From Hydractinia symbiolongicarpus (lineage: Eukaryota; Cnidaria; Hydrozoa; Anthoathecata; Hydractiniidae): 64,000 nt of DNA. Numbering within the stretch: position 1 is the first letter of the stretch; the number at the start of each line of letters is the position of its first letter. The position numbers were made by a program, and so were the translations under genes. Shown here piece after piece: positions 1 to 10,040 of this stretch. The notes under the pieces are model-generated. The model ran no database searches. It had not been told where the DNA came from and saw only the letters and a list, made by a program, of their open reading frames with translations. The stretch is taken from positions 18,370,001 through 18,434,000 of the forward strand of contig NC_079880.1 of assembly GCF_029227915.1 (NCBI RefSeq), written 5' to 3'.

Positions 1-440
1 GGTGTAACAAAGTCGGCAAAAGCTAAGGCCTTCAGACGCGTAGGTCCTAAGGCCGTCTCTATAGCTGTAATAGCTCTTAACTCACCGGTCGTAGTCGTAA
101 GGAATATCTCTTTATAGTCTTTACTCTCCAGCGTAATTGCCCTAAAAACAAGCTTTTTACCTTCATCGACCCTAAAATAATGATAATTTCTATCGGTTGA
201 CAGCCTTAATCCTAAATACTCGCTAAGTTTGCCATAAAGATCGTCGATGGTTTTCTCTAAATTCTGTTCCCCCAGCCCCACATTTAATCGCCTACGCGCA
301 CCTCCCTGCTGTTGTCCTGGCGTTAGGCTGACATCAGGCTCGGGCCGTAGGATCTCACTCTCGCTACTAAACTCCTCGGCTTCGTCTTGAATATCTTCCT
401 CTGGCGTAAAGTCATCTTCGTATCCTGGATTATCAGCCAT
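1..440 (-). CDS. unidentified Polinton-encoded protein, N-terminal part, cut by the window edge
   Basis: An open frame begins with ATG at 440 and runs 146 codons leftwards without a stop to the window edge. The first ~55 residues are acidic and low-complexity (many E, D, S and P, then a Q-rich and an R-rich patch), followed by a more globular stretch with alternating charged and hydrophobic residues. It is divergently arranged with the capsid gene; the two likely starts are only ~30 bp apart, so a shared promoter is possible. I do not recognise the family. Its place beside the capsid gene suggests a structural or virion-associated protein, but that is inference from position only. No frame breaks are visible in the part seen. 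Confidence 0.55.
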   Translation of the reverse strand, partial: MADNPGYEDDFTPEEDIQDEAEEFSSESEILRPEPDVSLTPGQQQGGARRRLNVGLGEQNLEKTIDDLYGKLSEYLGLRLSTDRNYHYFRVDEGKKLVFRAITLESKDYKEIFLTTTTGELRAITAIETALGPTRLKALAFADFVT

Positions 441-469
441 TTATTTCAACCATCAGCCTACCTAAATAA

Positions 470-1680
470 ATGAGTAAAAAAAAAGTAAAATAAACCCTTA
501 TCAGGAAGTCAAGACTACCCTCGCTGTCAAAGGCAAGAAGCAGCGGGTTAAAGTGAGTCATGTACCGTCCACGATTGGCCAGAATGAGGATCTCTATGTG
601 AAAATGCCGAACATGGGTGGGGATGATGTTATATTTCCTGGGAGTATCAGACTACTATTTGATATGGAATTGACCGGCACAAACACGAAAAGAACGATTG
701 TTAGCAATATTGGGAAGACCCTGGTGCGTGACCTACGTATTACTTTGAATGGGAATGAGGTCCAGCATATTGCGGATTATAATGTATTCAGTGTCTACCG
801 TGATCTCTGGATATCGAAATTTAATAGGGAGAACAATCTGATTTTGGAGGGAATCAATCCAAATGACGGGACAACTCGCGCTTTACAGGTAAAAGCGTCT
901 GACCATGTAGGAACAAATGAGGAGCGTGCTATAGCCGCGGCGTATGGAAGCACCTTTTGTATTCCGTTGGGGAAAATGTTCGAGTTGACGAGAGATTTAT
1001 CAACATGGACTCCACGATAGGCTACAGTTCGTTCTACATTTCGCTTCATACGTTCAATTCATCAAGGATGCCGGTACACCAGCCGCGGGCTCAACCGCAG
1101 CCAAAGCTTCGCTTCAGTTTGAAAAATTAGTAAATGAGGATCTGGCGAGCGCTATGATGTCGCGTTACAGCCGCCTCGCCCTACCATACGAACGAGTATT
1201 GAGGAGTGGTAATTATGAAGTAAAGTGGTGATTATAAGGAAAAGTGATACATCCTACAATCTCCAAGTCGATACCCCTGCTAAATCCTTGGTAGGTATAA
1301 TACTATTATTTGTCGATCCTGGAGTATCCAAGGCTTATGCGGGTGTCAATGAGCAATTCTACAATCCCAAAATCGAGAAGATTTCTGTCACGGTGGAGGG
1401 TGAGCCCAATGAGCTGTATTCACATGCTATGCTCCCTCGAGATCATTTGCAGCAGATCGTTGAATTATTTGGGTACCATGATAGTGAAGTGACCATAGGT
1501 CAATTTTTTACCGAGCGCTATGCGCTATTCATTGATTTCAGGGCAACACCTGATCGCGGCCTACATGGTAGTGGGCGGCCTCTGCAAAGGTTATCGGACG
1601 GTATAACCCCGCACATGACGAAAAAAGCGGATGGCAATGGAGATATTAGGTGCTACGTCTTCCTTATCCAAGACGCGTAA
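470..1680 (+). pseudogene. Polinton major capsid protein (double jelly-roll), frameshifted
   Basis: The product would be the double jelly-roll capsid protein of Polinton/adintovirus-like elements. The N-terminal jelly roll is in one frame (about 490-1018), with the family's opening motif HVPSTIG, an LTGTN strand, a VFSVYRDLW motif and a FCIPLGKMFELT strand. The second part is open from about 1225 to 1680 and holds QFYNPKIEKISVTVEG, NELYSHAM, RYALFIDFR, LHGSGRPLQ and a terminal VFLIQDA, all characteristic of the family's C-terminal half. The ~200 bp between (1019-1225) carries stops in the reading frame. The likely ATG at 470 is also out of frame with the body because of a run of nine A at 476-484. 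Recognition is from memory of the family, not a search. The gene cannot make a full capsid protein as it stands. Confidence 0.85.
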
Positions 1681-1776
1681 TTAAACATCCTGGATGGCAG
1701 GTTCCACACTGTAGAATACTAAGAGCAGTGGCCAAGCCCGTGCCCGCGGGCAAACAACAACAACATCAACAAAAAA

Positions 1777-2242
1777 ATGGTCATGTGCTACTGGTGCTGC
1801 AAAGTTATAGATAATGATATTAGAATACATTGCCCCCTTAGGTATAACCCCCCACAAAAATTTAAAGTATACGATGCCCCGAGGACAGATGATGATAAAA
1901 AAAGTGATTGCTAAATCGGTGTAATTCATCAAAGAGAATATGTGTCGTGATAGTGGGCGTGGTTATTACGATACATATGGCTGGTTTTGTTCTAATAGGT
2001 GTTGCTGCGCTTTCATCACGGATAAAAACGGGCATGATGGTAGATTTGAATTATCGTTTTTGTTAATGCGGGAATATTACGATGGCCCCGCAGCCCCGCA
2101 TTGGGATAGATTAAAAGAATTTGCAGGGCCATTGACAAGGGAAGAGTGGTAGAATGAATCAATTTCAGAGGACGATTCCATTCGTACGCGTATTTATACA
2201 TATCACCACCCACCGGCTAATCAATGTGCTCAGGTAGAATAA
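1777..2242 (+). pseudogene. small zinc-finger protein of the Polinton (viral A1L/VLTF2-like pattern), broken
   Basis: A short frame from ATG 1777 contains a CYWCCK metal-binding half-site and stops at TAA 1912-1914. A second frame, open from about 1924, contains the matching half-site (GWFCSNRCC) and ends at TAG 2150-2152, but the same frame reads on without stops to TAA 2240-2242, directly before the next ATG. The CxxC ... FCSxxC arrangement, spacing and a following APHWDRLKEF...REEW block resemble small FCS-type zinc fingers of large DNA viruses (late transcription factor type) that also occur in Polintons. So one frameshift and one nonsense codon separate this copy from an intact gene. A transcription-factor role is family inference; a virion protein is the alternative. 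Confidence 0.5.
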
Positions 2243-2641
2243 ATGGCAACAATTGGTGTGCTTGTAGCAGGTGCAGCGATTAACGCATTGGCCTTTTCGG
2301 GCTCTAATTTCCTATTCAGTAAACTCTCAGGTCATGGTGAAGAAGAGCAGAAAAGACACGATTTAGCGGTAGAAAAATTATAAGCTGCCCAAGCTCAATG
2401 GGTGCGTGACAGACAAGCAAAAATTGATGCGTACAATAAGAGAAGGGAGGAACAAAGGCAAGCTGGTGAAGATTTGAAGGAATTGGACGAAGGAATGAGA
2501 AAGTATTTCATTGCTACTATCGATAGGGCCCCAAAGCTCTTAGATTTTTATACACCCTCAAAGCAGCAAAAAGACGGTGAACTGACGTTCATTCTTGGCT
2601 CCTTAGCCCTTTTGGGTTTTGCGGCGTACAAATGGGCGTAA
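2243..2641 (+). pseudogene. small Polinton membrane/coiled-coil protein with one premature stop
   Basis: ATG at 2243 follows the preceding stop with no gap. The frame encodes a hydrophobic N-terminus (GVLVAGAAINALAF), a charged helical middle rich in K, R, E and Q that would form a coiled coil, the block LLDFYTPSKQQKDGEL, and a C-terminal membrane segment (FILGSLALLGFAAYKWA). A TAA at 2381-2383 interrupts it after about 46 codons, where a glutamine codon is the likely ancestor; the frame is otherwise open to 2641. Proteins with this hydrophobic-helical-hydrophobic plan sit between capsid and integrase genes in cnidarian Polintons, and I recognise the pattern from such elements. Function is unknown; a minor virion membrane protein is plausible. 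Confidence 0.6.
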
Positions 2642-2649
2642 TCGTTTTT

Positions 2650-2670
2650 GACATGTATAATAAACATGTC
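2650..2670. repeat. short inverted repeat spanning the integrase start
   Basis: GACATGT at 2650-2656 and ACATGTC at 2664-2670 form a 7-bp perfect hairpin with a 7-nt loop. The second arm contains the integrase ATG at 2666. A similar hairpin overlaps the start of the polymerase gene at 5184-5207. Confidence 0.5.
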
Positions 2671-3727
2671 AAAAGTAAAGCATGTTGTTTCCGAGAAGGA
2701 AGCGGAAAAACTAAGCCAAATCTACTATTCTCCAGAACAGCTCTGGACCGGACGTAAAGCCATCAAATTGCTCGCTGAGAGCTCTGGTCTTTCCAAAAAG
2801 AGAGTTATTCACTGGCTAAGTCTCCAGCTCTTGTGGCTCAGACATATAAAAGGCCCCAAGCGCATCAATTACTCGCATTTCAATATCACGAAACCCAACG
2901 AAATGCACCAATTCGACCTCCTGTACATGCCGCATGATAAATTGTATAGCAATACGTACAAATATATCCTTGACGTGGCCTCGAGGTATAGGGTGGCAAG
3001 ACCGCTACGTAGCAAGAAAGCTAGTGAAGTAGCCGACATGCTCAAGGACATATACAAGTCCGGACCTCTCCGCTATCCTCAACAATTCCAATGCAATAAT
3101 GGGTCAGAGTTTAAGACTGATGTGACCAAGCTGTTAGAAGCCAAAGGTGTCAATATTAAAAGGGCAACTACTAAATATCACCATACGTTCACAGCGTTCG
3201 TGGAGTCCTACAACAAAGTACTCGCACAAAGGCTCTTCAAGCCCCAAGACGCCCAGGAGTTTGCATCTGACAAAACCAGTACTACATGGGTCAAACACCT
3301 ATACAATATTGTAAAAACCATAAACAATTCCAAGACAGCTATGATCGGAATGAAACCTTCATCTGCCATGAAGCTTGAGGATGTGCCACTTGCAAAAAGC
3401 GAGGAATGTCCCGAGGAAAAGCCTTTGCCTGATGATGGCCTTTACCTCTACCTCTTGCAACCTGGTGAGGAACATGGTGATGCCAAAAGACGTGCAACGG
3501 ATGCGTGGTGGAGCAAAAAGACGTACAGGTTGGATCGTATCGTATCTGGTACCCGTCTCCTATTCTATCTCGACGGAGGTCCCGATCGTACTTTCGTGGC
3601 AGAGGAATTGCTACTGGTACCCGAGGGTGTTGAAATACCCCCACGAGCATGTGAAAGATTGGTAGGGCTATTTCACCGGTTCCCCCGTAGCGGGGGAACC
3701 ACTCAGTTGATACTTAATGTGAACTAA
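2666..3727 (+). CDS. Polinton retroviral-type integrase (DDE), probably catalytically dead
   Basis: An open frame of 353 codons from ATG 2666 (the frame is open slightly upstream, but only from a non-ATG codon). The core matches the retroviral integrase fold (rve) used by Polintons to insert their DNA. The first catalytic Asp is in HQFDLLYMP, the second site is CNNGSEF where the family has CDNGSEF, and the Glu is in FVESYNK, 35 residues after the second site (DD35E spacing). The D-to-N change at the second catalytic position should abolish strand transfer. The last ~70 residues (TYRLDRIVSGTRLLFYL...) look like the C-terminal SH3/chromo-like domain. No nonsense or frameshift is visible, in contrast to its neighbours. 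It is convergent with the polymerase remnant; the stop codon sits inside a hairpin. Confidence 0.85.
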   Translation: MSKVKHVVSEKEAEKLSQIYYSPEQLWTGRKAIKLLAESSGLSKKRVIHWLSLQLLWLRHIKGPKRINYSHFNITKPNEMHQFDLLYMPHDKLYSNTYKYILDVASRYRVARPLRSKKASEVADMLKDIYKSGPLRYPQQFQCNNGSEFKTDVTKLLEAKGVNIKRATTKYHHTFTAFVESYNKVLAQRLFKPQDAQEFASDKTSTTWVKHLYNIVKTINNSKTAMIGMKPSSAMKLEDVPLAKSEECPEEKPLPDDGLYLYLLQPGEEHGDAKRRATDAWWSKKTYRLDRIVSGTRLLFYLDGGPDRTFVAEELLLVPEGVEIPPRACERLVGLFHRFPRSGGTTQLILNVN

Positions 3728-3740
3728 TGGTTCACATTAA
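3678..3740. terminator. two consecutive perfect hairpins at the integrase/polymerase convergence
   Basis: Hairpin 1: GGTTCCCCCG at 3678-3687 pairs with CGGGGGAACC at 3691-3700 (3-nt loop). Hairpin 2: TTAATGTGAAC at 3714-3724 pairs with GTTCACATTAA at 3730-3740 (5-nt loop) and covers the integrase stop codon. The location between convergent genes suggests a role in transcript 3'-end formation, as hairpins do in some large DNA viruses; that role is inference. Confidence 0.4.
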
Positions 3741-3762
3741 TACCTACCGAGCAAGATCCCTT

Positions 3763-5189
3763 TTAATCATCAATCGGGTGAAGTCGTGTATAATCATAAG
3801 GATGTAGGGTGTAGAATAGATAGCCATAGACGATTCCCTTGATAACATTTGGCTCGCTGCCCTCAACCCTATCACCTTTGCAAATGATCATTGTCTTGAT
3901 ACCTTTGCATTCGTTATTCTTGTGTCGTGTGAGATTTTCGGATCTGGTAAATCTTTGTGTACAAACCTCGCATTCCCAATGCTGCGTCAATACATCCATC
4001 TTCTTGATATAGAAACAATGACCCTGCAGCATACCAATATTGATCGTGTCTAAGTTTTTTTTGTATTGGCTTGTCCATAGACGAGACGCCATGGAGCCTT
4101 GTCGGAGTTTGTCTTTGGTTCGAAGACTCTCATTAATTTCAAATCCTTTAGCGATGCCCTCCAAGTCCACGAGCCTCGTAGCCCGTACATCCTCCCTCTT
4201 TAGATTATGGTCCTCGTAGTACTTGCGGGCTAACTTGAGGGCCTTTTGCGTAATATGTTTTTCACGTTTCTTTTGATTCTTGCGGTAATGAACGGCCAAG
4301 CATGTCCAAAAGCAAAAAAGCATAAAAAGAACGGACAGCTCGTTCTATCGTATGTCTTGTCAGAACTATAAATGCACCTCTTGATGCGCAACCAGCCTGG
4401 CAAAGGTCCACATCCAAGTAGGGGTTCCCTCGTAGAAATTATCTTGATCTGAACGTGCTTGAATATTATTTTACCTTCATATGCTCCTGGTGTCTCGATA
4501 GTTCTATCTGGTGGCAAGTAGGCTTTCGTCCAAAATTCGGCAACTTCCAGATCCAGGCGCTTCATCTCGCATTCATCCATAAAAGCCTCGATTTCATGCT
4601 TAAGAGTGACCCGGAGCTCTTTGTTTTGTGGTACCACATCTCCACCGCATCGGTAAATTTCGCAGCTAAAGCTGTATACCACCTTCACACGCATGTCTAC
4701 GTGTGGTGTGATTTTTCGCATAATGGTCTCCGTCAATGTCTGGTTAAGGTTATTATTAAATCGCCATATTTTGATGCGGTTTCCGTCTTCTATCATTTCC
4801 GCGTCATCATCAAAAATATTATAGATATCCTCAATTACATCAGTATTGGTGGCATGCTTAGATTCTTTCCCGAACATGTGTTTGAGGTCCTCAATTCCTT
4901 GGTATTCATCTTCGATGGTGACCCGTTGAACCTCATCGTGGAGAGTTGGTGTTCCTGAAAATTTATCCCTGACCCTGTTATAATAGTAACTAATGGTATC
5001 CTTCACGCTCCTTATTTGGTTAGCGAGAGCTTCGCGAGTTGGCGCTACTGGTGCTGATTCTGTATCATATAGTTTACTGATTGCATTTTTGAAAAAAATC
5101 ATCCCTTTATTATAGGTACATTTTATTCCAACCAGAAAAATTTTTGATTTGGTCAAGGATTGAATAATTAGGGAATTTCCCTTACTCAT
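3763..5189 (-). pseudogene. 5' part of Polinton protein-primed DNA polymerase B gene; polymerase core missing
   Basis: From ATG 5189 (minus strand) the frame runs to about 4340 and contains blocks of the N-terminal region of cnidarian Polinton polymerases, including MRVKVVYSFSCEIYR, AEFWTKAYLPPDRT, IIFKHVQIKI and a GCGPLPGWLRIKRCIY block. A frameshift near 4320-4345 moves the reading to a second frame (to 3763) with CLAVHYRK, a LARKYYEDHNLKREDVR segment, GHCFYIKKMDVLTQHWECE and a C2H2-like finger (CEVC...H...C). The reading then ends at 3763 in an unrelated tail. The 3'-5' exonuclease and palm/fingers domains that should follow are absent, and the convergent integrase begins at once. So this is a 5' remnant after a deletion of probably some kilobases. 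Family assignment is from remembered motifs. Confidence 0.75.
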
Positions 5190-5207
5190 ATTCTGTATAA
5201 TATGAGT
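5184..5207. repeat. inverted repeat at the polymerase start
   Basis: ACTCATATT at 5184-5192 and AATATGAGT at 5199-5207 form a 9-bp perfect hairpin. The minus-strand ATG (5189-5187) is inside one arm, as at the integrase start. Confidence 0.5.
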
Positions 5208-5325
5208 ATAAACTATTGCGCATGCGTATTATCAGAATCGGTATTTCTCGGATTTTATTTTCGGATGACGTCGGGTTTACCGATTTTGGGTGGAGGTGGT
5301 GGTGGAAATGGTGAAAGCGGGGTTT

Positions 5326-5344
5326 GGGGGGGGGGGGGGGGGGG
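5326..5344. repeat. run of 19 G
   Basis: A homopolymer of 19 G, preceded by a GGT/GGA-rich stretch from about 5286. It lies between the Polinton and the NLR-like remnant. Exact length may be a sequencing artefact. Confidence 0.8.
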
Positions 5345-5377
5345 TAAAGGTGTTGGAAGAAAGAAAAGTACCTATAA

Positions 5378-6427
5378 TCACTCCCTACTACTACTCAACA
5401 CCTGACCTGGTATTTTATTTTTGGCGAATACAACAAGTGCTTCTTCATATTTCTTTGTATTAATTAAACATTTTCCAAAATAATATTGACTAATTAGCGC
5501 TTTATGATTTCTCTCTTCTTTTCTAGTTTCCCTTAGAAAGATTTTGTGAGCTTCTTGGACCTTACCAAAAGCTAACCAGCAGATGGCTCGATTAACTTCT
5601 AATACTGGAAAATGTGGTGTGTTGGCACCATACGATCTTGTCAAAACGTATATGCAGTTCTCATACATTGAGTGCTAACGTTGTGTTTTTGATCGAAATT
5701 TTTTCTCAAACAGGTAACCCACTAATTATAGTTGCTATCTGTCTGCCTTCCATACCTTGTTTTATCAATTTATGGACTTCGTTGACAAGGTCTTTCCTTC
5801 CAGTGAAAGATGGTAACAAAGGAGCAACATCAAACCAAATTGAAATCACAAAACAACTTTCTAGTTCCTCTAGCTTTATTGCTAGCTCTCTGTTATTTTG
5901 TTCTGATGCTGTTAGATTTACGATACTCTGCTCCAACAGATGTGCACCGTTTGTATCTAAGTTCATTTTTATAATATTGTTGATGTACTTCCGGGTATAA
6001 CCGAGCGCTTCCATAGATCGTCCGACAGAGTCCAAATGCTTTCGAAAATCTGCCTCTTTCTTCTTCAACCTACTATGCAAAAGTTCGTTACGAGAAAGAT
6101 GTATACGAACCACGAGCGCAGATACAGATTGGTCAGTTGTTAGTGGGTAACTATACCAGCCAGTTTTAGGACGTGGTATCTTTATCACTACTCGGAGTAA
6201 AGCATACAACAAACCAACATCATACATATCCGGATCTGTTGCGCCAATTGGAGGATACAATATCTCAAATTAACTTAACTCTGATTATGGACTTCCAATA
6301 CCTTTTCAAGAGGCTGCTTATTCTGAGCCAGTTGGTCCAAAAATTATTGCTTTAAGAGGTTGGTGGATTCGTCCAAAAGTTTAAGCAATCTTAAACCTCT
6401 TTCTTCTTTTTCGCCTATCAAATTCAT
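5378..6427 (-). pseudogene. NLR-like gene fragments: DZIP3/HEPN-like domain, start of P-loop domain, TPR; NTPase missing
   Basis: Read on the minus strand. 6427-6270 gives a short helical, heptad-like frame with one internal TAA at 6346-6344. 6269-5706 gives a domain opening LYPPIGATDPD, with YDVGLLYALLR and the HEPN-type motif RNELLH (R-x4-H), resembling the DZIP3-like HEPN domain of invertebrate innate-immune receptors. It then enters FTGRKDLVNEVHKLI and ATIISGLP, the usual entry to an NB-ARC/NACHT P-loop, and stops just before the GxGKT residues. Only ~38 bp later, 5668-5378 encodes tetratricopeptide-like helices (VNRAICWLAFGKVQEAHKIF, YYFGKCLINTKKYEEALVVF). The NTPase that should separate them is gone and no room exists for an intron, so a deletion or pseudogene is likeliest. 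HEPN, P-loop and TPR are recognised by motif only. Confidence 0.6.
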
Positions 6428-6429
6428 TT

Positions 6430-9400
6430 TCTGGGGAAACTGCTAAAAGAATACCAATTGACACAATAAAATAAAAACATTGAAAAAAAATTTTAATGGC
6501 ATCAAGTGCACTGTCGTCAAGGTCTCTTCGCTGCATCATGGCACCTTCTGGTAATAACAGATCGTAGAACTTTTTTTGGATTTTTACAACTTGTTGAATT
6601 TGAACTACAAAAAAAATCTTTTATTTTGTCACCATTGCATCAAATTTTTCAGAGCGCAGTTACTTACCCTGAACAAACTTTAACTGTGTACAAGTATCTT
6701 GATGTAATGAAAACTTTTCACTTTAGTTTTTTGTGTTTTGAAAAAAAAAGCTTATTTTGTCATAGTTGTTTTTCAGGAATTATGCCACGTTTCGTCAATC
6801 AAACTTGTGTCGTATTCTTTAAAACACAGAATTCTAATTTGAAGTTTGCTTTTAATTATTGCTTATAATTATTGGTTTTAATTATATTAACATAATGTGC
6901 CAACTCTTCTCTGTTCTAGCCATAAACTTATACAGTGTTACCAAGGTAGTTTCTAAGAATAGAAGTTAGAAAAAAAATCGATCAATTAAATTCAATAGAA
7001 GTTTAAAAAACAAAAGATCGACCAATTAAATTTAATGATAAAACAAGGACGACAGAGTGTTTTTTTTTCAGATAATAGTTTCAGCATACGGCAAATGCGG
7101 GACCCGGGATCCAGTAACCCAACATGGTGAAATCCAGGAAACAGGGCAAATTTTTTATAAATAAAAATATTACGAAGAACAGAATGCTACATACGTAAAA
7201 CATGGCGAACACTAAACTTTGTTTTATACAGTGTTTAATTAGTAAAAAATATAATTATCGATACGATAGTGCCAAGAAATTTACACACGTAGGTAAAAAT
7301 GGATAGACTTTTTTAAATCCACTAAAAAACAAACAATGGAGATAGCAGTGCAAAACGAAAAACGTCGAAAGCATTAGTGTAGCTAGTTTTACATAAGATT
7401 GTTAAAAGAGATTGTTTTAGCTGGACAGGGTAACGGCTGTTTTCTGTGTTTATATTTAAACTGGAATTGCGATAAAGTTTTTTAAAGAGTACGGGTATTA
7501 CGCCTATAAGACCACTGATGCAAGCGCCTTGTACACAGATCTTCGACATGGTTTACCTGTATTAAGTGCATATCTCAGTGTCAAGATTAACTTTCGAACT
7601 TTCACGGAAATTATTCCGCAAAATGAAAGAATGCTGATCAACTGTTTTTACTATGGTTGGTTTATTAGAATCTAGTTTATTTGAAAATTGGACTACCTAT
7701 TTTGGCCAATATTTAAGAACGCAATAAGACCAAAGACCAAAGAAATTTTTTATTATAAACGGGACAAAAACGGGGCAGCAGAATCACAACAAGGAAACAT
7801 CTTCAATACTCGAAAATTCGAATTAGACTCTGCAAATTTTCGAACGATTTGAAAGAAACATTTTCCGCTCGATTAAACGACTAACTCGAAACACACGCTT
7901 TTTGTTTTCGTTTTGCGAGGAGGAGCTTTATATTTTTTAAACATTTTTTTCAGGATTAAAAATATTTTTTTAACAGGTAAGTTTTTCTTTTGTCGACATC
8001 ATGTGTTACATATTTCTTGTTAATAGATATTAGTTTTGGTAGGGCTGTGCTGTATTCCTAAACTTCCTTTCAAAACAATCTAGTTTATAAGAACTTTGAA
8101 GCTAGATTCTACAAGAAATAAAGAACGTACGTACTCGGTCAACAATAATGAAATTTCCATAATAACTCCACCAAATATTCTCGTCGGGCAACTTTTTTTC
8201 AAGGGCTCTTTGTCGTTTTTACTGTGGGTCGTGCTGAGAGCTTATTTTAGAATTAGAAAAGATATATTTTGGCTTTTGTCACAAAATTCATTAAATTCGT
8301 GACAAATTTATTCATGCAATAAACTTGAAATAATGTGGAATGAATTTTCGCAATAATTTTGTAATGGAAATTTTAATGAGAACGCAAGTTTAATGTTCTT
8401 TCCGAAGTTTTGAGTTAATTAAAAGCAATTATCCTGGTTTTTACATAAGTAATATGTTGTTAAAACAGTATAAGCAATACACGCTTTTTATCTAAGCATA
8501 TACTCCACAAGGATTTCAAGTTAATAATATTCTAAGAATATGATCAACTTGAAATTCTGATTGGGCTGCATAAATAACAGCACCTAAGGGGGGGGGGGAG
8601 GTCTTTCAATCTTAACTGGGCAATATCAGTGTTTTTTTTGTTCCAAATTCTTATACAAACACGTGTGCACCTTGACGTTTAATGGAATCATTACGGTGTG
8701 TGTGGACTGGTGTGAAATGATAAATTGATAATAACACGAAGAAAAGCAGAAAATATTATACAATATAAAATGTAAACATGAAAATTGAATAAAGAAAGCA
8801 ATTATGTTCGTAAGGGTAGGGTAAACTTGATTCGAGAATAGAAACCATGTCATCATGATATCGATTAACTTGAAATGTGGTCGAAGATCCACAATTAAAA
8901 ATTCAAGTTGTTTTTAATGACGTTTAAAAATTTAAAACAATAAATCTTTTCAGGAGCTTAAATAAACAATAGTAGTATTATTACCAGACCCCCATATCAC
9001 AAATGTGTTTAGACACTTCTCCATTGATGTTATTAACTTCAAATACAGCGTAATGAGCCATGGGAGAAAAAGCTCAATGGCGGAGGGTGTAATCATAATA
9101 TTAAAAAAGTTCAGTAACGTTTTACTGAAGACATAGGTGACAAAACGTACGGACATTTTCTAAAAGAGATTTATTTATATGTAAGTTAATAATTTTGGTT
9201 TTATTCTATTTTTATATAAGTTTTAACTACATTTATTTATATTTAATTACATTATAAATAGTTCTTACCTTTGATTTTTTTTAAATTTACCAAAATGGAT
9301 TTTTACCCCATGAGCATTAAATATTTATAAGTTTTTTGTCGCATAATTTTATTGCAATTCACATTGGCAGTTAAAAGTTTTGCTTTGTGTTATCTCAACT

Positions 9401-10020
9401 AAAAACAGTTTGGCTCGCTAGTTAACTCACAAAAAATATTAGAGATTGAAATAATAAATAAACTTAATCGCTGGAGTCGAAAAGCATTTTTAGCTAAAAC
9501 TTTTTTTATAAAAACTAGGAAAGTTGCGCTAAGATGTTTTTATTTTTATTTTTTTTTGATATTATTGGTATTTCTGGACCTTTTTAATTGTTTTAAAACA
9601 AATTACAAATAATTGCCACGTATAATCCAATTACAAGTTTCGCAAAATCGCAACAATTGATTCATTTATTGTGGGGGTTTTCAGTAAAATTTCAACCTCG
9701 CCATTGATCTTTTTTGGAACCTATTCTCCAGTAATTCTCAGCCTCATTTCTCTAATAAAATTATCCTTTTAAAAAGTGTATAATGGGGTAAAGCTTTATT
9801 GATTTTCAGAACAAAAAAAGTTTGTACATACTGTATTCCTTTTTTTGAAAACATTACAATTCTTATATAAAAACAATATGTACGTACTCCATTCTTCGCT
9901 CGAAAACATTTTTTCAACAGAACGTAAGTTTATCAGAAGGTCAAGGCTGAGATTTTGGCAAAAACTGAAAACATTTGAGAATATGCTCGACCTGAATTCC
10001 TTTACAGAAAAAAACAAAAT
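6430..10020. other. no gene seen; AT-rich sequence
   Basis: I see no supportable coding exon on either strand. The longest open frame (6506-6868) has low-complexity Phe/Leu/Ser composition and no domain. A run of G lies at 8590-8599. Otherwise AT-rich unique-looking DNA. Confidence 0.6.
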
Positions 10021-10040
10021 GTGACTCTAGAGTCACCTAT

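Larger units (their letters stand above)
1..5210. mobile_element. Polinton/Maverick-type element, right-hand part, decayed
   Basis: Five adjacent gene remnants typical of Polintons (virus-like, self-synthesising DNA transposons) lie together: major capsid protein, small zinc-finger protein, small membrane protein, retroviral-type integrase and protein-primed DNA polymerase B. The stretch also looks richer in G+C than the AT-rich flanks. The left end lies outside the window. I could not find a terminal inverted repeat at the right side, so the boundary near 5210, just past the polymerase start, is a guess. Frameshifts or stops in four of the genes and the loss of the polymerase core show that the copy is dead. 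No packaging ATPase or maturation protease is visible here; they may lie to the left. Confidence 0.8.

Noticed and set aside
3339-3665. Frames on both strands within the integrase gene
   Set aside because: Overlap the well-supported integrase frame; shadows.
4455-4958. 167-codon plus-strand frame
   Set aside because: Antisense shadow of the polymerase B remnant.
6506-6868. 120-codon open frame, plus strand
   Set aside because: No domain, Phe/Leu/Ser-rich translation typical of AT-rich noncoding DNA, no splice or homology support.
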